A stretch of DNA of 64,000 nucleotides from Diphasiastrum complanatum (GCA_029204225.1 CM055094.1:31057427-31121426), one strand, 5' to 3'. Counted from the stretch's first letter, positions 43,793-55,448 are shown. The notes: generated by a model not told the origin, from the letters alone. A program made the numbers and translations.

Positions 43793-45715
43793 ATGTCAAG
43801 TAGTTCTACCTCTTCTATTCCAGTAGTTGTAACTCAATACGTTGCAACAAATGCATCATCTTCATCTGATATTCCCAATGAAAGCTTTTTTTATAAAGCC
43901 ACTCTTGATTTTCAACATGTTTTCATAATGATGTGGCATCATCATCATTAGTACTTTTCAAGAAATGACGTCTGTAACTCAACTTGTGTCAAAGCTTTCG
44001 ACCTCGTCCTCCTCTTTAGCTACAGGCTTTGCACAATTAGAACATTGTTCTTTTGAACAAGTTGAATCATTGAGTGATGAGTCAAAAGCTTCAATTCACT
44101 TAGTTACTGATTCTAGTAAATCAACAGATTTGCGTAAGTCTATTGATCCGCGACGTTCAAGCTTTTCTCATGTTCGTAGGAGACCTTCTTAAAGAAATGT
44201 TCGTCGTGTTAAATCTAAAAGAGAAATTTGACGATTACCATTGTACATCAAATAACTTGCGAATTTGGTGAAAATTTTCTAGAAATACTTTATTTGCAGC
44301 TTGACAACACTACTAGGGAAAATAAAAACCAAACACATACTTGTCCATGCTAGTGGAGAAATTTTTTTTTCAAAAAAGTAAAAATAGGATTTTTATTGGT
44401 AGGACATATCCACAATCAAATTGATCAAATGTTTAGTTGCTTTTCTAAGAGGTTGAGATGCAAAAAAGCATTTTCTTTACCAGTGCTTCAAAGCATTGTT
44501 GAGGAATCGTATGTGCCAAAGCCAAACGTGTCATTAATCAAACACACATATGATTTTCATGATTATGTTAAGACGTCCAACAAAACAGAGCGATGCGTAG
44601 CTAATATTAATTATATTAGCTTTTAGCACCAGTTTAAAATCAAATGTAACGAATTAGACATTATATTATTATGGGGCAAACTATTTTCAAATTCAGTTTC
44701 ATGGCTACCTCTTGAAGGAGTTCGATTTTTGCTTAACATTCCATCTACTCAAATCAAGCTTGATGTGTTGTCTCCCTTGAAGTCCTTGCTAGAAGAACAA
44801 AAGGCGCAAAGAGAACATCATGAGATTGATCCATTTGCCTCATTAAATATTTTGGAATTGAGTATTCAAGCAGCTTATCATTTTTTTTGATGAGTTTGAT
44901 CAGCATTGGTGGATGGAATTTTTCGAGGAACAAAAAATCAGTCTGCTCAACATACATCAACAATTGAAGAATTTCATTGGCCTCATAAATTAGGAACATC
45001 AACTACAACTGCCAAACTTTCATATCTTCCTGGAGATAATGATTTCTTGTAGCTTGTGCAAGGTGAGGAACGTGAAATTTATGTGGGCTCAAGGAAGAAT
45101 AGACAAAGTGTAAAAGTTGCAAAAATGAAATGGCATGGTGATTTGAATGAAATCCAAATTGGAAGCCTTGTTGCACTTCTAGCTTCAGAAAACAATGAAG
45201 GACATCCATTTTGGATTGCCAAAGTACTTGGTTTTATTCAAAATAACAATCAAACAAAAGTACTACGTCTCTATTGGTTGCGCACCACTTCAACGAATTC
45301 TTTTTTTGAGAAGGTACGAACTCGAAATGTTACAAGTAGATCCAAAGACAAGAGAAAGAGATTGCCAAAAAATCACCCAAGAATCGACGATTTGAATCTA
45401 CAAGATGTAGATGTTTTGGCATTTAATTTTGAATTAACAATGACCAATCATCTACGAAAGTCAACTATATTTATATTGAAAGAACGACTTGGATTACTGG
45501 AACAACCATCATCCTCCACTCGTCACCAACAGAAAAAAGCTGCTTTACAAGGTTTTTTGTCAACATTAGACGTAGATTTTTAGGAAGATATGTCAGTTGA
45601 CTCTGATAAAGAAGACGGGTCTTCCACTTCATCAGTTGAAAACGAGAGTATTGAGAATATGTCAAGTTTTGAATTGAGAGGCATCAGTGAAAATTCCTTA
45701 GAAAATGTACTTTAA
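43793..45715 (+). pseudogene. DUF7869-type transposase-like gene with internal deletion
   Basis: An ATG at 43793 starts a Ser/Thr-rich leader (MSSSSTSSIPVVVTQYVATN). It is continued in other frames to about 44215. The signature block follows at 44275-44620: LQLDNTTRENKNQ, then FFKKVKIGFLLVGHIHNQID and QMFSCFSKRL. This matches the QLDNCxRENKN...VGHTHEDIDxxFS pattern of DUF7869 proteins, eukaryotic transposon-associated proteins. Downstream are WLPLEGVRFLL and SPLKSLLEEQKAQ, an SH3/BAH-like block (IGSLVALLASEN...PFWIAKVLGF), and an acidic tail ending at 45715. A TAG at 45581 and several earlier stops break it. The region before QLDN is missing, so part of the gene is deleted. Confidence 0.65.
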
Positions 45716-46039
45716 AAAAAAGAATGTGCAAATATAATTTAAGTTGTTTTGTATTTCAATGGAATTTCGAGTTTCAAAAATCATTTGTTCTCTTGAATTA
45801 TTATTTCATTTGTAATTATGATGGTTTTATGAAGGTTGCAACAAAAAACTTGTGGATTTTTATTTAAAATATGCATTTTTTTGGCTTTTTTTAAAAACAA
45901 AATTTGGAGATTTATTTAAAAAATCCATGATTTTGGCCTAAAACTAGGACCATTAAAAAACACCAAAAAAGATTTCTCTTTTTAGGTCAAAGTCCCAAAA
46001 CAAATGTCATCGTGTTGATTGTTGATTTTGCTACTGGGT
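45716..46039. other. AT-rich spacer, nothing recognised
   Basis: No frame, repeat or regulatory signal stands out between the DUF7869-like pseudogene and a copia gag fragment. Confidence 0.4.
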
Positions 46040-46045
46040 TGAATT

Positions 46046-46285
46046 CTACCGCCACTCCAAATCTAGTTTAAATTCTTTCTTTGCCTTCTTTTTCTTGCTC
46101 TTTGTTTCTCTTTTGGAGAATAATGCATGTGACTCAACATTTGAACAAGGGAAAGCTCTTGATTTTCTAACATCTTCTTGCAATAGCAAAGTGATAACTT
46201 TTGAAAGAATGATTTTTGAGTGGGCCAAAATCATCATAATCCAATTTTCATATGCTTGAGACAGGCTAGACAACAATGTCATGCA
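46046..46285 (-). pseudogene. Copia gag fragment
   Basis: The minus frame reads MTLLSSLSQAYENWIMMILA, ITLLLQEDVRKS and a Lys-rich end (RETKSKKKKAKKEF). This is the C-terminal part of copia gag just before the zinc knuckle. Only about 80 codons remain. It ends where the copy-A flank begins. Confidence 0.7.
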
Positions 46286-46839
46286 TTACGGGAAATATGG
46301 GCTCAAACTAGGCCCTTTAAGAAATTTCAGAGAGGTTACGTAGAGAGACAATGTGAACCGATAACTTTTGGTCGCCATTTTCCGAGTTTTTGGTCTTTCT
46401 TGTCGTTTAACTAGTATGGTTAACTTCACACATTAGTTAGTTAAGCATGAGATGTAATAACTTCTCTTCATGCTCGTTTCAAAAATCGAGGCTAGAGCTT
46501 TAAGAGTGTAAACCTTGGTGTGCTCACTGCTAAAACTGAAGCGGGAGTACAATGAGCACTTTTGATATCTTCATATGCTTATAGTGAAATATGAGGCGGG
46601 ACGATTTTTCAGCACGACATATACATTACAAAAGTAAGGTACGCTAGATCTATTAAGTTTGACTTATTGTGGTTTGAAGCATTTACGGATTGTAGCTTTC
46701 AACAATGGCAATGTTTCATTTGCATGTTGCACTTTCAATGGAATGCACTCCAATTAATAAGAATAATTTGAAAGTTGTAGAGAATGTTGTGGAAATAGTT
46801 AGAGAATTCAGAATGAATAATCATAAAAATTATAGATTT
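46286..46839 (+). other. 5' flank of coiled-coil gene copy A
   Basis: It starts with a segment resembling 59935-59990 (AATATGGGCTCAAACTAGGC here, AATATGGGCCCAAAGAGGGC there). Both lie just past a copia fragment and about 530-550 bp before the coiled-coil gene. In both places it can be translated as IWAQ...KK, so it may be a 5' exon. Confidence 0.4.
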
Positions 46840-47937
46840 GTGGGTGGATGGATCAATTTATCCTAATGATCCAGCTACCAATGTGTCCAAATTTTAAGTC
46901 CATAACTGATCTTCTCAAATTTGTATGTGAAGGAAATAGCAGATTATTGGGATATTGTCAAAGGTTGCGTGATATTGGAATGCATAGCATATTTTGTCTT
47001 AATCAACAATTACAGTTTGCTAATCAACAATTGCAACGATCAAATCAACAATTGCTTGGTTATGTGCAACACGCCACTGTTGAAAGCATTGCACTCAAGC
47101 ATGCTATATCAGAGTTGAATGCTACGGTCACAACTCTTCGAGGCTCAAACCAAGAAATGTTAGAATCCATGGAGAAATTGCGATCTGACAATTTAAAATT
47201 TGTTGTTGATATAAAAATTTTAAAAAAGACAATGATAAAAAGAAAAAGAAAGAGAGTACCGATGAAGAATATTGATGACTTATCCACACACAGTGGCAAT
47301 AAAAAAAAAGAATTCCAGCATTTAAGTATGTTTCTTATAAACTGTTTATCTGATTTGTATTTGTCATTTAAGTTTGACTTGGATTATCAATTTATTAAAC
47401 ATAATTTGAGTTTTTATATGTTTGTTGTAGATCATATTTGGTGGCAAAGAACTATTTAACAGATCGTTCATGCATTGGAGAATCCATAAGTCATGTTTTA
47501 TCGAGAAGTCAGCAAAGACAATGATGAAAAATGATTAGTTTGAAAAAATGAAAAAAGAAGTTGTAGAGACTGTTTTGAATAAGGTTAATACTTACTTGGA
47601 TGCAAAGCTGATACAAGGTGCATGTGATGATTCTAGAATTAGCAGAAATGCTTATTCTAATTTTTTTAGAATAGTTAAAGAAGCCTTTTCTCAAGTGATG
47701 TTGAAACAAACTTATCTTCCTCGTCCATATCGCGTAAGATTAGCAAGAAATTATTATAATGATGGAATGTTCAAAGTAGTTGGCCAACCACTTTATATAA
47801 CAAATTTATACAAATCAGAATGTGGTGAGCTCAATTACAACGATTGTTATAATATTTTTCTTGATATTAAAAATGTTCTAAAATATATTATTCGATTCTA
47901 CAAACTAGACGAACATCAAGAAAGATTATTATTGTAA
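46840..47937 (+). pseudogene. Unrecognised coiled-coil gene family, copy A
   Basis: I do not recognise this family. Part one (46840-47330) reads SIYPNDPATNVSKF, FKSITDLLKFVCEGNSRLLG and YCQRLRDIGMHS. A glutamine/asparagine-rich heptad stretch with repeated NQQL follows, and then a basic patch (KRKRKRVP). Part two (about 47430-47937) reads YLVAKNYLTDRSCIGESISH, then LIQGACDDSRISRNAYSNFF, RPYRVRLARNYYNDG and IRFYKLDEHQERLLL before a TAA. Part two starts after a TTGTAG acceptor, so an intron probably separates them. A shift near 46890 and stops near 47455-47540 suggest decay. Copies B and C share part two and part one respectively. Confidence 0.55.
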
Positions 47938-47940
47938 TGA

Positions 47941-48105
47941 AATTAGATGAATCCATTGAAATGTATGTATAATGTCTCTCATGGGGCAACATCAAAGCAT
48001 CCATGTCTGTATTGCATTGCTACAATATGAATTTGGGATGACCAAACACTGGCCCAACATGAGAAGCAGAAGATCCAAATATGAAAAGTGTGCTGCCAAT
48101 TCTTG
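47941..48105. other. Short unassigned spacer beside copia-5
   Basis: Nothing recognised. At about 48106 it meets copia-5 inside its RT (after EMQQMDVK). Confidence 0.4.
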
Positions 48106-48151
48106 ACATCCATTTGTTGCATTTCAAGGTCTTCTGCGGCTGCTAACGCAA

Positions 48152-49346
48152 TCAGAGTCTTGATTGACTACATCTTGATGACAGGACTAAAGATTTCTTG
48201 ATAATGCACTCCTTGGACCTGAGTGAATCCTTTAGCACCAACCGTGCTTTCCATTTAGCAATGGAACCATCAGAGTTGATCTTCTTCTTGAAGATCCACT
48301 TGTTGTCGATAACTCTCTTGTGAGTGGGGAAGTCGACCAGTGTCCAAGTTTGATTCGTCAAAAGTGACTTGTACTTGTTTTTCATAGCTTCTTGCCACTT
48401 CACAGCATCCTTGGAGTTAATTGCTTCGGCTAGGCTCTCTGGTTCTTTTGATGAAGTCTGGAACGATTGAGGTGTATACCTCTCAAGTACTGTCTGAGTC
48501 CGTGAGGATCTGCGGATGTTTGGTTGACCATGATACGATGATGATTCTTCTTGAATTTCTTCAGATCCACTCGAGTTGGCTTGGTCTGGTTTAATGACAG
48601 ATACTGTTTGCTGCTCAGCTTCTGTAGCTGAAGCTGCAGGTTCTGTAGAGGAAACATCATCTTTGGAAGAATCCATGCTACATAAAATAGGATGAAATGA
48701 CATAGCATCGTTTATCGATGGTTGTTTGAAATCAAAGTATGTATGTTCTTGAAATATTACATCCCTAGAGACAATTCGTAGATGGATCATAAACTTTATA
48801 AGCTTTATATTCATGAGGATAGCCAATGAAAATACATTTATTTGTCCTATGATCCAACTTCTTCCTAAGTTGTTTAGGAATGTGAACAAAACATATACAA
48901 CCAAAGATTTTTAAATGCTCGACACTAGGGTTGTGCCCATGCCAAACTTCATAAGGAGTTTTGTTGTTGACGACTTTGGTGCTGGATCTGTTCTGCACGT
49001 AACAGGCTGTGGCAGTAGCTTCTGTCCAGAAATTTGCAGGTAAATGTGCTTGATGTAGCATGGATTTGGCTGAGTTGAGAAGAGTTTGATTCTTCCTTTC
49101 TGCAATCTTGTTCCGTTGAGGTGAATAGAAAGTGGTGAACTGTCTTCTAATACCATGTTCAGCCATGTTGCCAGACATATCGTTAGAGATGTATTCGTCG
49201 CCACCATCAGTTCGGAGTGCCTTCACTTTTGTAGGCGTTTGTGTCTCAGCCATGGCCTTGAATCTCTTGAAGCATTCAAAGGCTTCAGGTTTGTGCTTAA
49301 TGAACATGACTGTAGACCATCTAGAATAATCATCTATGAAAGTCAT
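48152..49346 (-). pseudogene. Copia-5 integrase and RT start
   Basis: The frame 49346-48765 reads MTFIDDYSRWSTVMFIKHKP, LRTDGGDEYIS, IRRQFTTFYSPQRNKIAERK and FGCICFVHIPKQLRKKL. The frame 48904-48152 continues with the hinge and WTLVDFPTHKRVIDNKWIFK, KWKARLVLK. A frameshift near 48765-48900 and another near 48190 separate the parts. TYSPQQNG has become FYSPQRNK. Confidence 0.85.
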
Positions 49347-49500
49347 AAAATAGACTGCATCTCCTAAGGACGGAGTTGGTCACAAAGATCGCTATGTACA
49401 AGATCCAATACATGCTTTGTTTTGATGCAATGTGATTTTGGAAACTTGCTTTTAGAGTGCTTCCCATAGATGTATAACTCACAAAAGAAAGATTTCCTAT

Positions 49501-49872
49501 CTATGAAGAAGAGAAATTCAGTCCATCAACTGAATTATTACAATGCCTATAAGAAAGTGATCTTGTATTCACGTGTCCAAATCGACTATGCCACAGAACA
49601 GCACTGTTGTTTACATTTTCATTAGAGATACTAGCTAATGCAACTGAATTAGAGAGTACGTAAAGGTTTTCGACTCTAGGGCATGTAGTCAGAGTAGTAT
49701 CTTTCTCGAGTATTGTACACTGCTCAGATGAGAAAGTAACAATGTAGCCCTCATCAATTATCTTAGAGACTAATAACAGGTTCTTTGATAAATGAGAAAC
49801 ATGAAGGACATTAGGAACACAAATAGATAGATCGTTGTTGAAGGTGATCCTCATTGTTCCTTTGCCTTCCAC
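49501..49872 (-). pseudogene. Copia-5 protease end and pre-integrase
   Basis: It reads MRITFNNDLSICVPNVLHVS, LSKNLLLVSKIIDEGY and LWHSRFGHVNTRSL. These are the segments following the copia protease site and leading to the integrase zinc finger. The DSG active site itself, expected near 49960-49990, reads as WYLDNLDNDA, so it is damaged. Confidence 0.75.
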
Positions 49873-49995
49873 ACGTATGGTGCTTGAATCTCCGAGATAG
49901 ATGAATTGATCTCTGTTGTAAGATGCATACTCGGTAAATCATTCGTTGCGAGAGGTCATATGTTGGGTAGCATCGTTGTCCAGGTTGTCCAGGTA

Positions 49996-50905
49996 CTAGC
50001 TATCACAGTCTTCGTTGCTATTGTTGTAAGCCATTAACAAGTGTGTATCTTGCTCCTTGAATTTTGTCGCGTTTGAGGAATCTGGCTGCTGCTGTTGTTG
50101 TTGCTTCTTTGTCTTGTTGTAGATCCGGATACGACACTCCTTGATTTCGTGATTGGCTCTCTTGCAATATCTACAGAAAAGCTTCTTGTGCAATCCACCA
50201 TGCTCACCTTGAGTGTGAGGCTTTTGTTGTTGCTGTTGCACTTGATTTTTGCCCTTGGAATAGTCTTTCTTCTTGGTGTATAGAGCCATGGATTTGTCTT
50301 TGAAGGACAAGTTGCTGGTCTTTCTCCGTATTTCTTCTTGAAGTAGGTGACCAATCACCTTTTGAAGAGTGAGGTCGGGTTGTGTGGAGATCATCACCAC
50401 AAAGTGTTCATACGACTTTGGAAGAGAAGAAAGCAAGGTCATAATGGCATCATCATCTTGAATAGAACATCCTATAGCTGATAACTGATCCAATAAAGAT
50501 TTGAAGCTGTTGATGTGAGAAGTGATGGTAGTAGAATCAGACATGCTAAGAGTAAAGAACTTCCTTCTAAGATGTAATCTAGTGGTTACATCATGAGTCT
50601 CATAGAGATTTGATAACAAATCTAATGCATCCTTAGAGGTTTTGCATGTGGTAACGTGGGATATTTGGGAGTCGGCCAGATTGAGTGTGATACATGCTAA
50701 GGCCTTCTGATCTTTGATCTTCCATGCCTCTGCTTGATCACCATCTTTCTGATTTCAGGTCAGCACCTTCTACTACATCCCAAAGATCTCTCTCTATCAA
50801 CATCATCTGGAGTTTTAACTTCCAGATGTAGAAGTTAGAACCATTGAACTTGTCAATGATTCTAGCCTCGTTGGATGATGATGAAGAGCTACCAAGATGA
50901 GACAT
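49996..50905 (-). pseudogene. Copia-5 gag
   Basis: The ATG at 50905 starts MSHLGSSSSSSNEARIIDKF and NGSNFYIWKLKLQM, the usual gag start. A frame break lies near 50740. The frame 50619-49996 carries MLSNLYETHDVTTRLHLRRK, LLSSLPKSYEHFV, LLQEEIRRK and the zinc knuckle FCRYCKRANHEIKECR. The knuckle lacks one glycine position but keeps C-C-H-C. Confidence 0.85.
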
Positions 50906-50958
50906 GATAACAGCAATATAAATGGAACAAACTTAATATCAGTTTATTTGAGCTATGT

Positions 50959-50971
50959 TCTGATACCAATT
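50959..50971 (-). other. Copia-5 primer binding site
   Basis: The minus strand reads ATTGGTATCAGAAC next to the LTR end. One base differs from the usual TGGTATCAGAGC. Confidence 0.7.
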
Positions 50972-52200
50972 TGATGGGGCAAGGGAGATAGAAAAACATG
51001 AACGGAGAAGAGAGCAGAAATATTGCGGAACAGCTCTCCCGTTACAATCAGCTGCTAAGTGCAAAAACAATCTAATAGAAAGCTCATGCAAAATACAATC
51101 ATAGCTTAAAGTGTTCTTAATTGCCCAACAAGATCTTAAAAATAATTCATACTCAAAACAAGAGTACAGTCCACAGAAAAGATTAGAGATGGTGGGTGTG
51201 TGGTATTACTGAAAATGGATTCAACGAGAAGTTTGGTTCTGAAATAGATGAAAGAGCAGAATGATATCGGGAGTTCCTCAGGTGTGAAAGACAGTCATCG
51301 TCTGATCAGAAGCTGAGGAGTCGTAGTCGTCCGTGTTCTGATCAGAGTGCGTAAACAAGCGCGATCAAACAGTAGTAGAGTGCATTCAAATCACAATAAG
51401 CATTCATCTACGTTATACATAGATAAAAGCATATTGCTGCTATATTTCACTGAAGCACAACAATGGTAGTTACAAAAACAAAATGACGAGGTAACTGGGA
51501 GGCTAAAAAATACGTCTTGTGGACGGAGCGTCTCTCATGTAATCTATGTTGGGATGATCTATTTATAGATTGCGTCCATGTATTAACTACAATAAATGAT
51601 TGTCACCTAATTAGGTAAGCCGTTGTACTTGGAAGTATATGGCTTCTGTGACAACCGTACGTAGTGTATACTGTCAACCCGCATGGAATGTTGACGTGAA
51701 CGAGGGCGTCGCAAATTCTCTCACTTCACTTTTTAGGAAAAGTGGCTTTCTCTCACTTTGCAAATTTGGGAAGTGGCTGGGAACGTCCCTCGTTCAAAGT
51801 AGACGACCTTCAACATTTTTCTCTCTCTTCGGGATTTTGCAAAAAAGGCGAAGGTGTCTTTAAAACAGTTTAACTCATGAAAATAGATGACTTTCGAAAA
51901 TTTTCTCTCTTCGCATTTTTCGGAAAAATGCAAAAAAAACCAAAGGTATTAAAAACAGTTTGAACTTTTTAATTGCACAAGTTAAACTTTTTGAACTGTT
52001 GCAAACTGTCGCGAAATTGTTGCGAAACTTTTGCAAACATTTCACGAAATAATTGAAACTGTTGAATCTATGATAGTGTCGCGAAACCTTCGCGAACATT
52101 TCACGAAATAGTTTCAAGTATTGGACTATGCTAGTTTCGCGAACAATTCACGAAACTGTCGTGAACATAGTTCGTTTCTGTAGACTATCATGACACTGTG
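50972..52200 (-). repeat. Copia-5 5' LTR (outer end not fixed)
   Basis: The inner end is TGATGGGG on the plus strand. A TATA box reading leftward (CTATAAATAG, plus 51559-51568) suggests that transcription starts near 51.53 kb. U3 then lies to the right. That part holds two ~95-bp imperfect direct repeats (about 51795-51888 and 51889-51980) and several TTCGCGAAC/CACGAAA words (about 51990-52165). Confidence 0.5.
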
Positions 52201-52662
52201 GCGAACATAGTTCATTTCTGCAGACTTGTTCCAAATGTTAATTTCGTGGAAGTTCTTGAAGATGGCCAAGTCTTCAATGACTTTAGGTAATTGAACTTAA
52301 CATCTGAACTTGAATTTATGACAGGATTGGTTACCCTTTGCTGGAGATCAACCGGAAGCCCGTTGTAACGTTTTTCAGATAAATTGGCTGTCTAAGTTTG
52401 TGGTTTCTACAGGTATCAGATGAGCAGACTTTGAACCCAAAATAAGTTTCACCTAACTCTAGATCAAAGATCAATATACGTGCATGAAGAATCATGAAAT
52501 AGAAATTATTCGTTCACCAAGGAGGCAACTATGGGCTTAATTTCCAATAGTATATACCAACAATTGTGGTCAGATGCCGAGTTAAGCCGGTTGCGGGGGA
52601 GAACGTTAGAACTACCAAGCAATTCTACTTTGAATGCTCTAGCAGTTTTAAGCGGCATCGAC

Positions 52663-53535
52663 TTAGCGATTTGAAGCAATATAGTTATGCAAATACATGA
52701 AATTGCAACTACTAAAAAACAAGATGATAAGTTTGCTCGTACTAACACTTGTAATATTATAGAATTTCACTATAAATCTCAATAAATGATTCAAATCCAC
52801 AAACAAATTGTGGGTAGAATCATATGCAGACAAATTGCCAGATTTTGAATTTATAAATCTCATTGATGTGGTAAGAGATTCCAATGACGTTTTGCATACC
52901 CTCTCCAACTTAATTTGAAAAGGACAAGGAATGGAAAATTTTCTAACGTGCAATTGTCCAAAAGCCTCTTTAATAATTTTAAATATACTGGCATATGCCT
53001 CCCTGCTAATACCTAAAAAATCACATGCTCCTTGAATTAATGTTGGTCGATAACCTTACCGCCTCACTCATCAAGGCCTCAGTGACCTTGGACTTGATTC
53101 AAGAATATCGATTATTGTCTAGTAAAGACTTTGTGGACTTGGTTGTTAATACCGAACTCAACGATTTTCCGACCATGTCATTGTCTTTCAGATGCTCATT
53201 TGCAACCAATTATGCTGATCTGCAAAGGATGATGGAAAATAAATGTCATGTTACTCCAAATACAAAACAAAAACAAAACGATTCAAAACCAATGCTTACT
53301 GGCGATTTTTTTTGTCCAAGTGACATTTTTTAGATGCCCCTTTTGGAGTTTGTAACTCCTCTAATGCTTTTTTAACATACATACTACAATCATGTTGTTC
53401 TTGTTCGATTTTACATTAGAACACTGAGCATTTAATGTCATGTTCCTTGACGTTTTTTCTAGTACACTTTGATTAGCTTTGTTGCTTGAACACTTTACAT
53501 TGTGTAGGCTCAAGATTTTTTGGGCCATGTGGAAG
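52663..53535 (-). pseudogene. Unrecognised coiled-coil gene family, copy B
   Basis: Minus-strand blocks match copy A part two: LVANEHLKDNDMVGKSLSSV (after TTTGCAG at about 53236), GYRPTLIQGACDFLGISREA, YASIFKIIKEAFGQ, then CPFQIKLERVCKTSL and FVDLNHLLRFIVKFYNI. Upstream on the minus strand two charged frames (about 53535-53400 and 53410-53320) resemble the coiled coil and basic patch of part one. Several frame changes and stops make it a pseudogene. The repeated match to copy A at moderate identity is the main support for both being real protein remnants. Confidence 0.5.
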
Positions 53536-53539
53536 CTTC

Positions 53540-54663
53540 ACATTGCACGGCCCATGGCACTTTATGCCATGCTTTTAATATGATATGCTGGTTTATTGGA
53601 TAGTATGCTTGTGTCATGCATAGCTTTGAATGTAGGGATAGACTTGAGGTTCCATAGGACTTTAAGCCTTGAAGCTTCATGAATTCAAACTTCAAAGTCA
53701 ATTTGTTGACAAACTTCCTCGTCAACCTAAACACAATCTTTTCAAGGTCAAAATTAAAAACTTCCTCAACATGAACACACAATGAAAACATGCTAAGACC
53801 GTAGTGAGCCCAAACACACAATCTTGCCTTTGGAAGTCAAGGCAAAAAATGAAAACACTTGGTTTGACAAACCTTCCTTCACACATGGTCTTTTGTTTGG
53901 AAGTCAAGGCCAAATGTGACCATGCCACAAGAGTAACTTAGAAATTTGGAACGTTTCTTGTTCTAACTTATTTATTTGAACAATTATATTCTCATTCCTT
54001 GACTCAACATCGCATCGACTTCTCTCCTCCTCCTCCTCCTGGTTAGCTGCAGCAGCAGCGGGTCTCGTGTTCATTTCAATTCAAATGATGATGTTTCTTT
54101 TTGGTTGACATCGTTTAACAACAAGGCTACAAGCTAGCTGTGTTTCCTAGTTTGCTCCTCTCATTCCTTTTTGATTCCTCGATTTGAAGTCGCAGTTGCA
54201 ATCCCCATTCGTGCCTGTTGTTTTTCTATCTCGACATTGGCTCCTTGTGGTTTTTTGAACTAATCAGCATACAAGCTGCAACCGTGTTTTTTCTACCATG
54301 CCGGCATCAGTCAAGGGCTATCACCAAGACCCACGTAGGGCTGAGGAACGCGTAGGAAGTTGTTGGTTGCTCAACGCCTATACGAAGCTTCACTAGTTAG
54401 CCTTCTCCAGCGTGATCTAAATAAGAAAAAAACTGCCTTTATCGATAAATGATGGTAAGTGAAAGCAAAAATGAACGAGCCAAAAAGCTATCTTTATGAC
54501 ATTGAGCACAAGTCACTCAATTTCTAGTGCTTAAAATAAATCATTATCTAAAACAATGTTGATATTAGGTAAAACAGGTAGCTGTGAAGCAGCTGAACCA
54601 GCAATCACAATGCATTGTATGATTGAAATTAATTGTGAATGTTGTAGAGCTATTGATGAGAGA
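53540..54663. other. Unassigned sequence
   Basis: No gene recognised. The phrase TTTGGAAGTCAAGGC occurs twice (about 53829 and 53897). A CTCCTCCTCCTCCTGG run lies near 54025. Confidence 0.4.
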
Positions 54664-55134
54664 TTATGTTGTTGCACTATAACTTGGGTGTTTAACTCTA
54701 AGCTCTTTGTGCATGTAAACTAAAAACTTGCATCCAATTCTTTGGGAAGGCAACCATAGGTTTCTACTACAAAAGGAATAAAATTTTCTTTTGGCGTACA
54801 ATATTGATTTCTTTTTCTTGAGTTCATTTGATGCAACAGGTCCTTGAGTTGAGGATGTTCTACCACGTAGGTCATGTTGAGAGGGATCAACAACGACCAC
54901 ATCACCAAGATTGCAAATCCCCTCACGTGAAAGAACAAGATCTACTTGATGACATGTTGAATTTGAACTACCAATGTATGCAAGTAAGATGTGTGTATGT
55001 TCATGAATAAGATGATAAGCTATAATAAGACATAAAAGCCAATACATTGCAAATAGAATAATGTGTTGCGGTACATTCACCTCTAGAAGGACATCGTTAT
55101 TGATGAGTGCCGAGAGAATCCAGTTCATGACCAC
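54664..55134 (-). pseudogene. Degenerate fragment of a reverse-transcriptase-associated nuclease-like domain
   Basis: The minus frames read EHTHILLAYIGSSNSTCHQV and then DLVLSREGICNLGDVVVVDP, with a second frame giving FVVETYGCLPKELDASF. I recognise this as the 'Q-T-H-V-L...R-V-D-I-V-L-T...G-x-x-x-L-A-D-V-V-I-A-D-P-T...P-x-A-x-E-x-F-G-C-L-H' region. It is found at the C-terminus of RT-like proteins in many plant and algal genomes and resembles PD-(D/E)XK nucleases. One frameshift lies near 54780-54850. The identification is from memory of the pattern. Confidence 0.45.
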
Positions 55135-55448
55135 AAGAACACTTTGACAAATATATGATTATTGGATGTGCAAGTCCCAAATGAGTGTGAAGAGCTATAT
55201 GGAACTGATTTGATGAAAATTGTAATAGTGGAAGAACAAGTTGTGCAACTAACCAGGAACCTACACATAGACTAACACAAGTTAGAAGATGAGCCCTTAT
55301 TGCATTTGATGGAGACCAATTTGGTAAAAGTAAAAGAGTGAATTTGCTCTAGAAGAGGTATTTGTAGATGCATTCCTTGTTGACCAACCAATGCTTCAAA
55401 GGGATACAATCTAGATTGTGCAATTGGAGGAGGAAGCAAGTTTATGGC

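Larger units (their letters stand above)
48106..51570 (-). mobile_element. Copia-5: minus-strand Ty1/copia element, 3'-truncated
   Basis: From right to left: 5' LTR (from 50972), primer site, gag, zinc knuckle, protease region, pre-integrase, integrase and early RT. The sequence breaks off after LEMQQMDVK at about 48106, so the RT catalytic box, RNase H and 3' LTR are lost. Its gag (SIQDDDAIMTLLSSLP) is close to that of copia-4 (VIDDQDAVMQLLTSLP), so the two are relatives. The right edge of the LTR is uncertain and may reach 52.2 kb. Confidence 0.8.
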
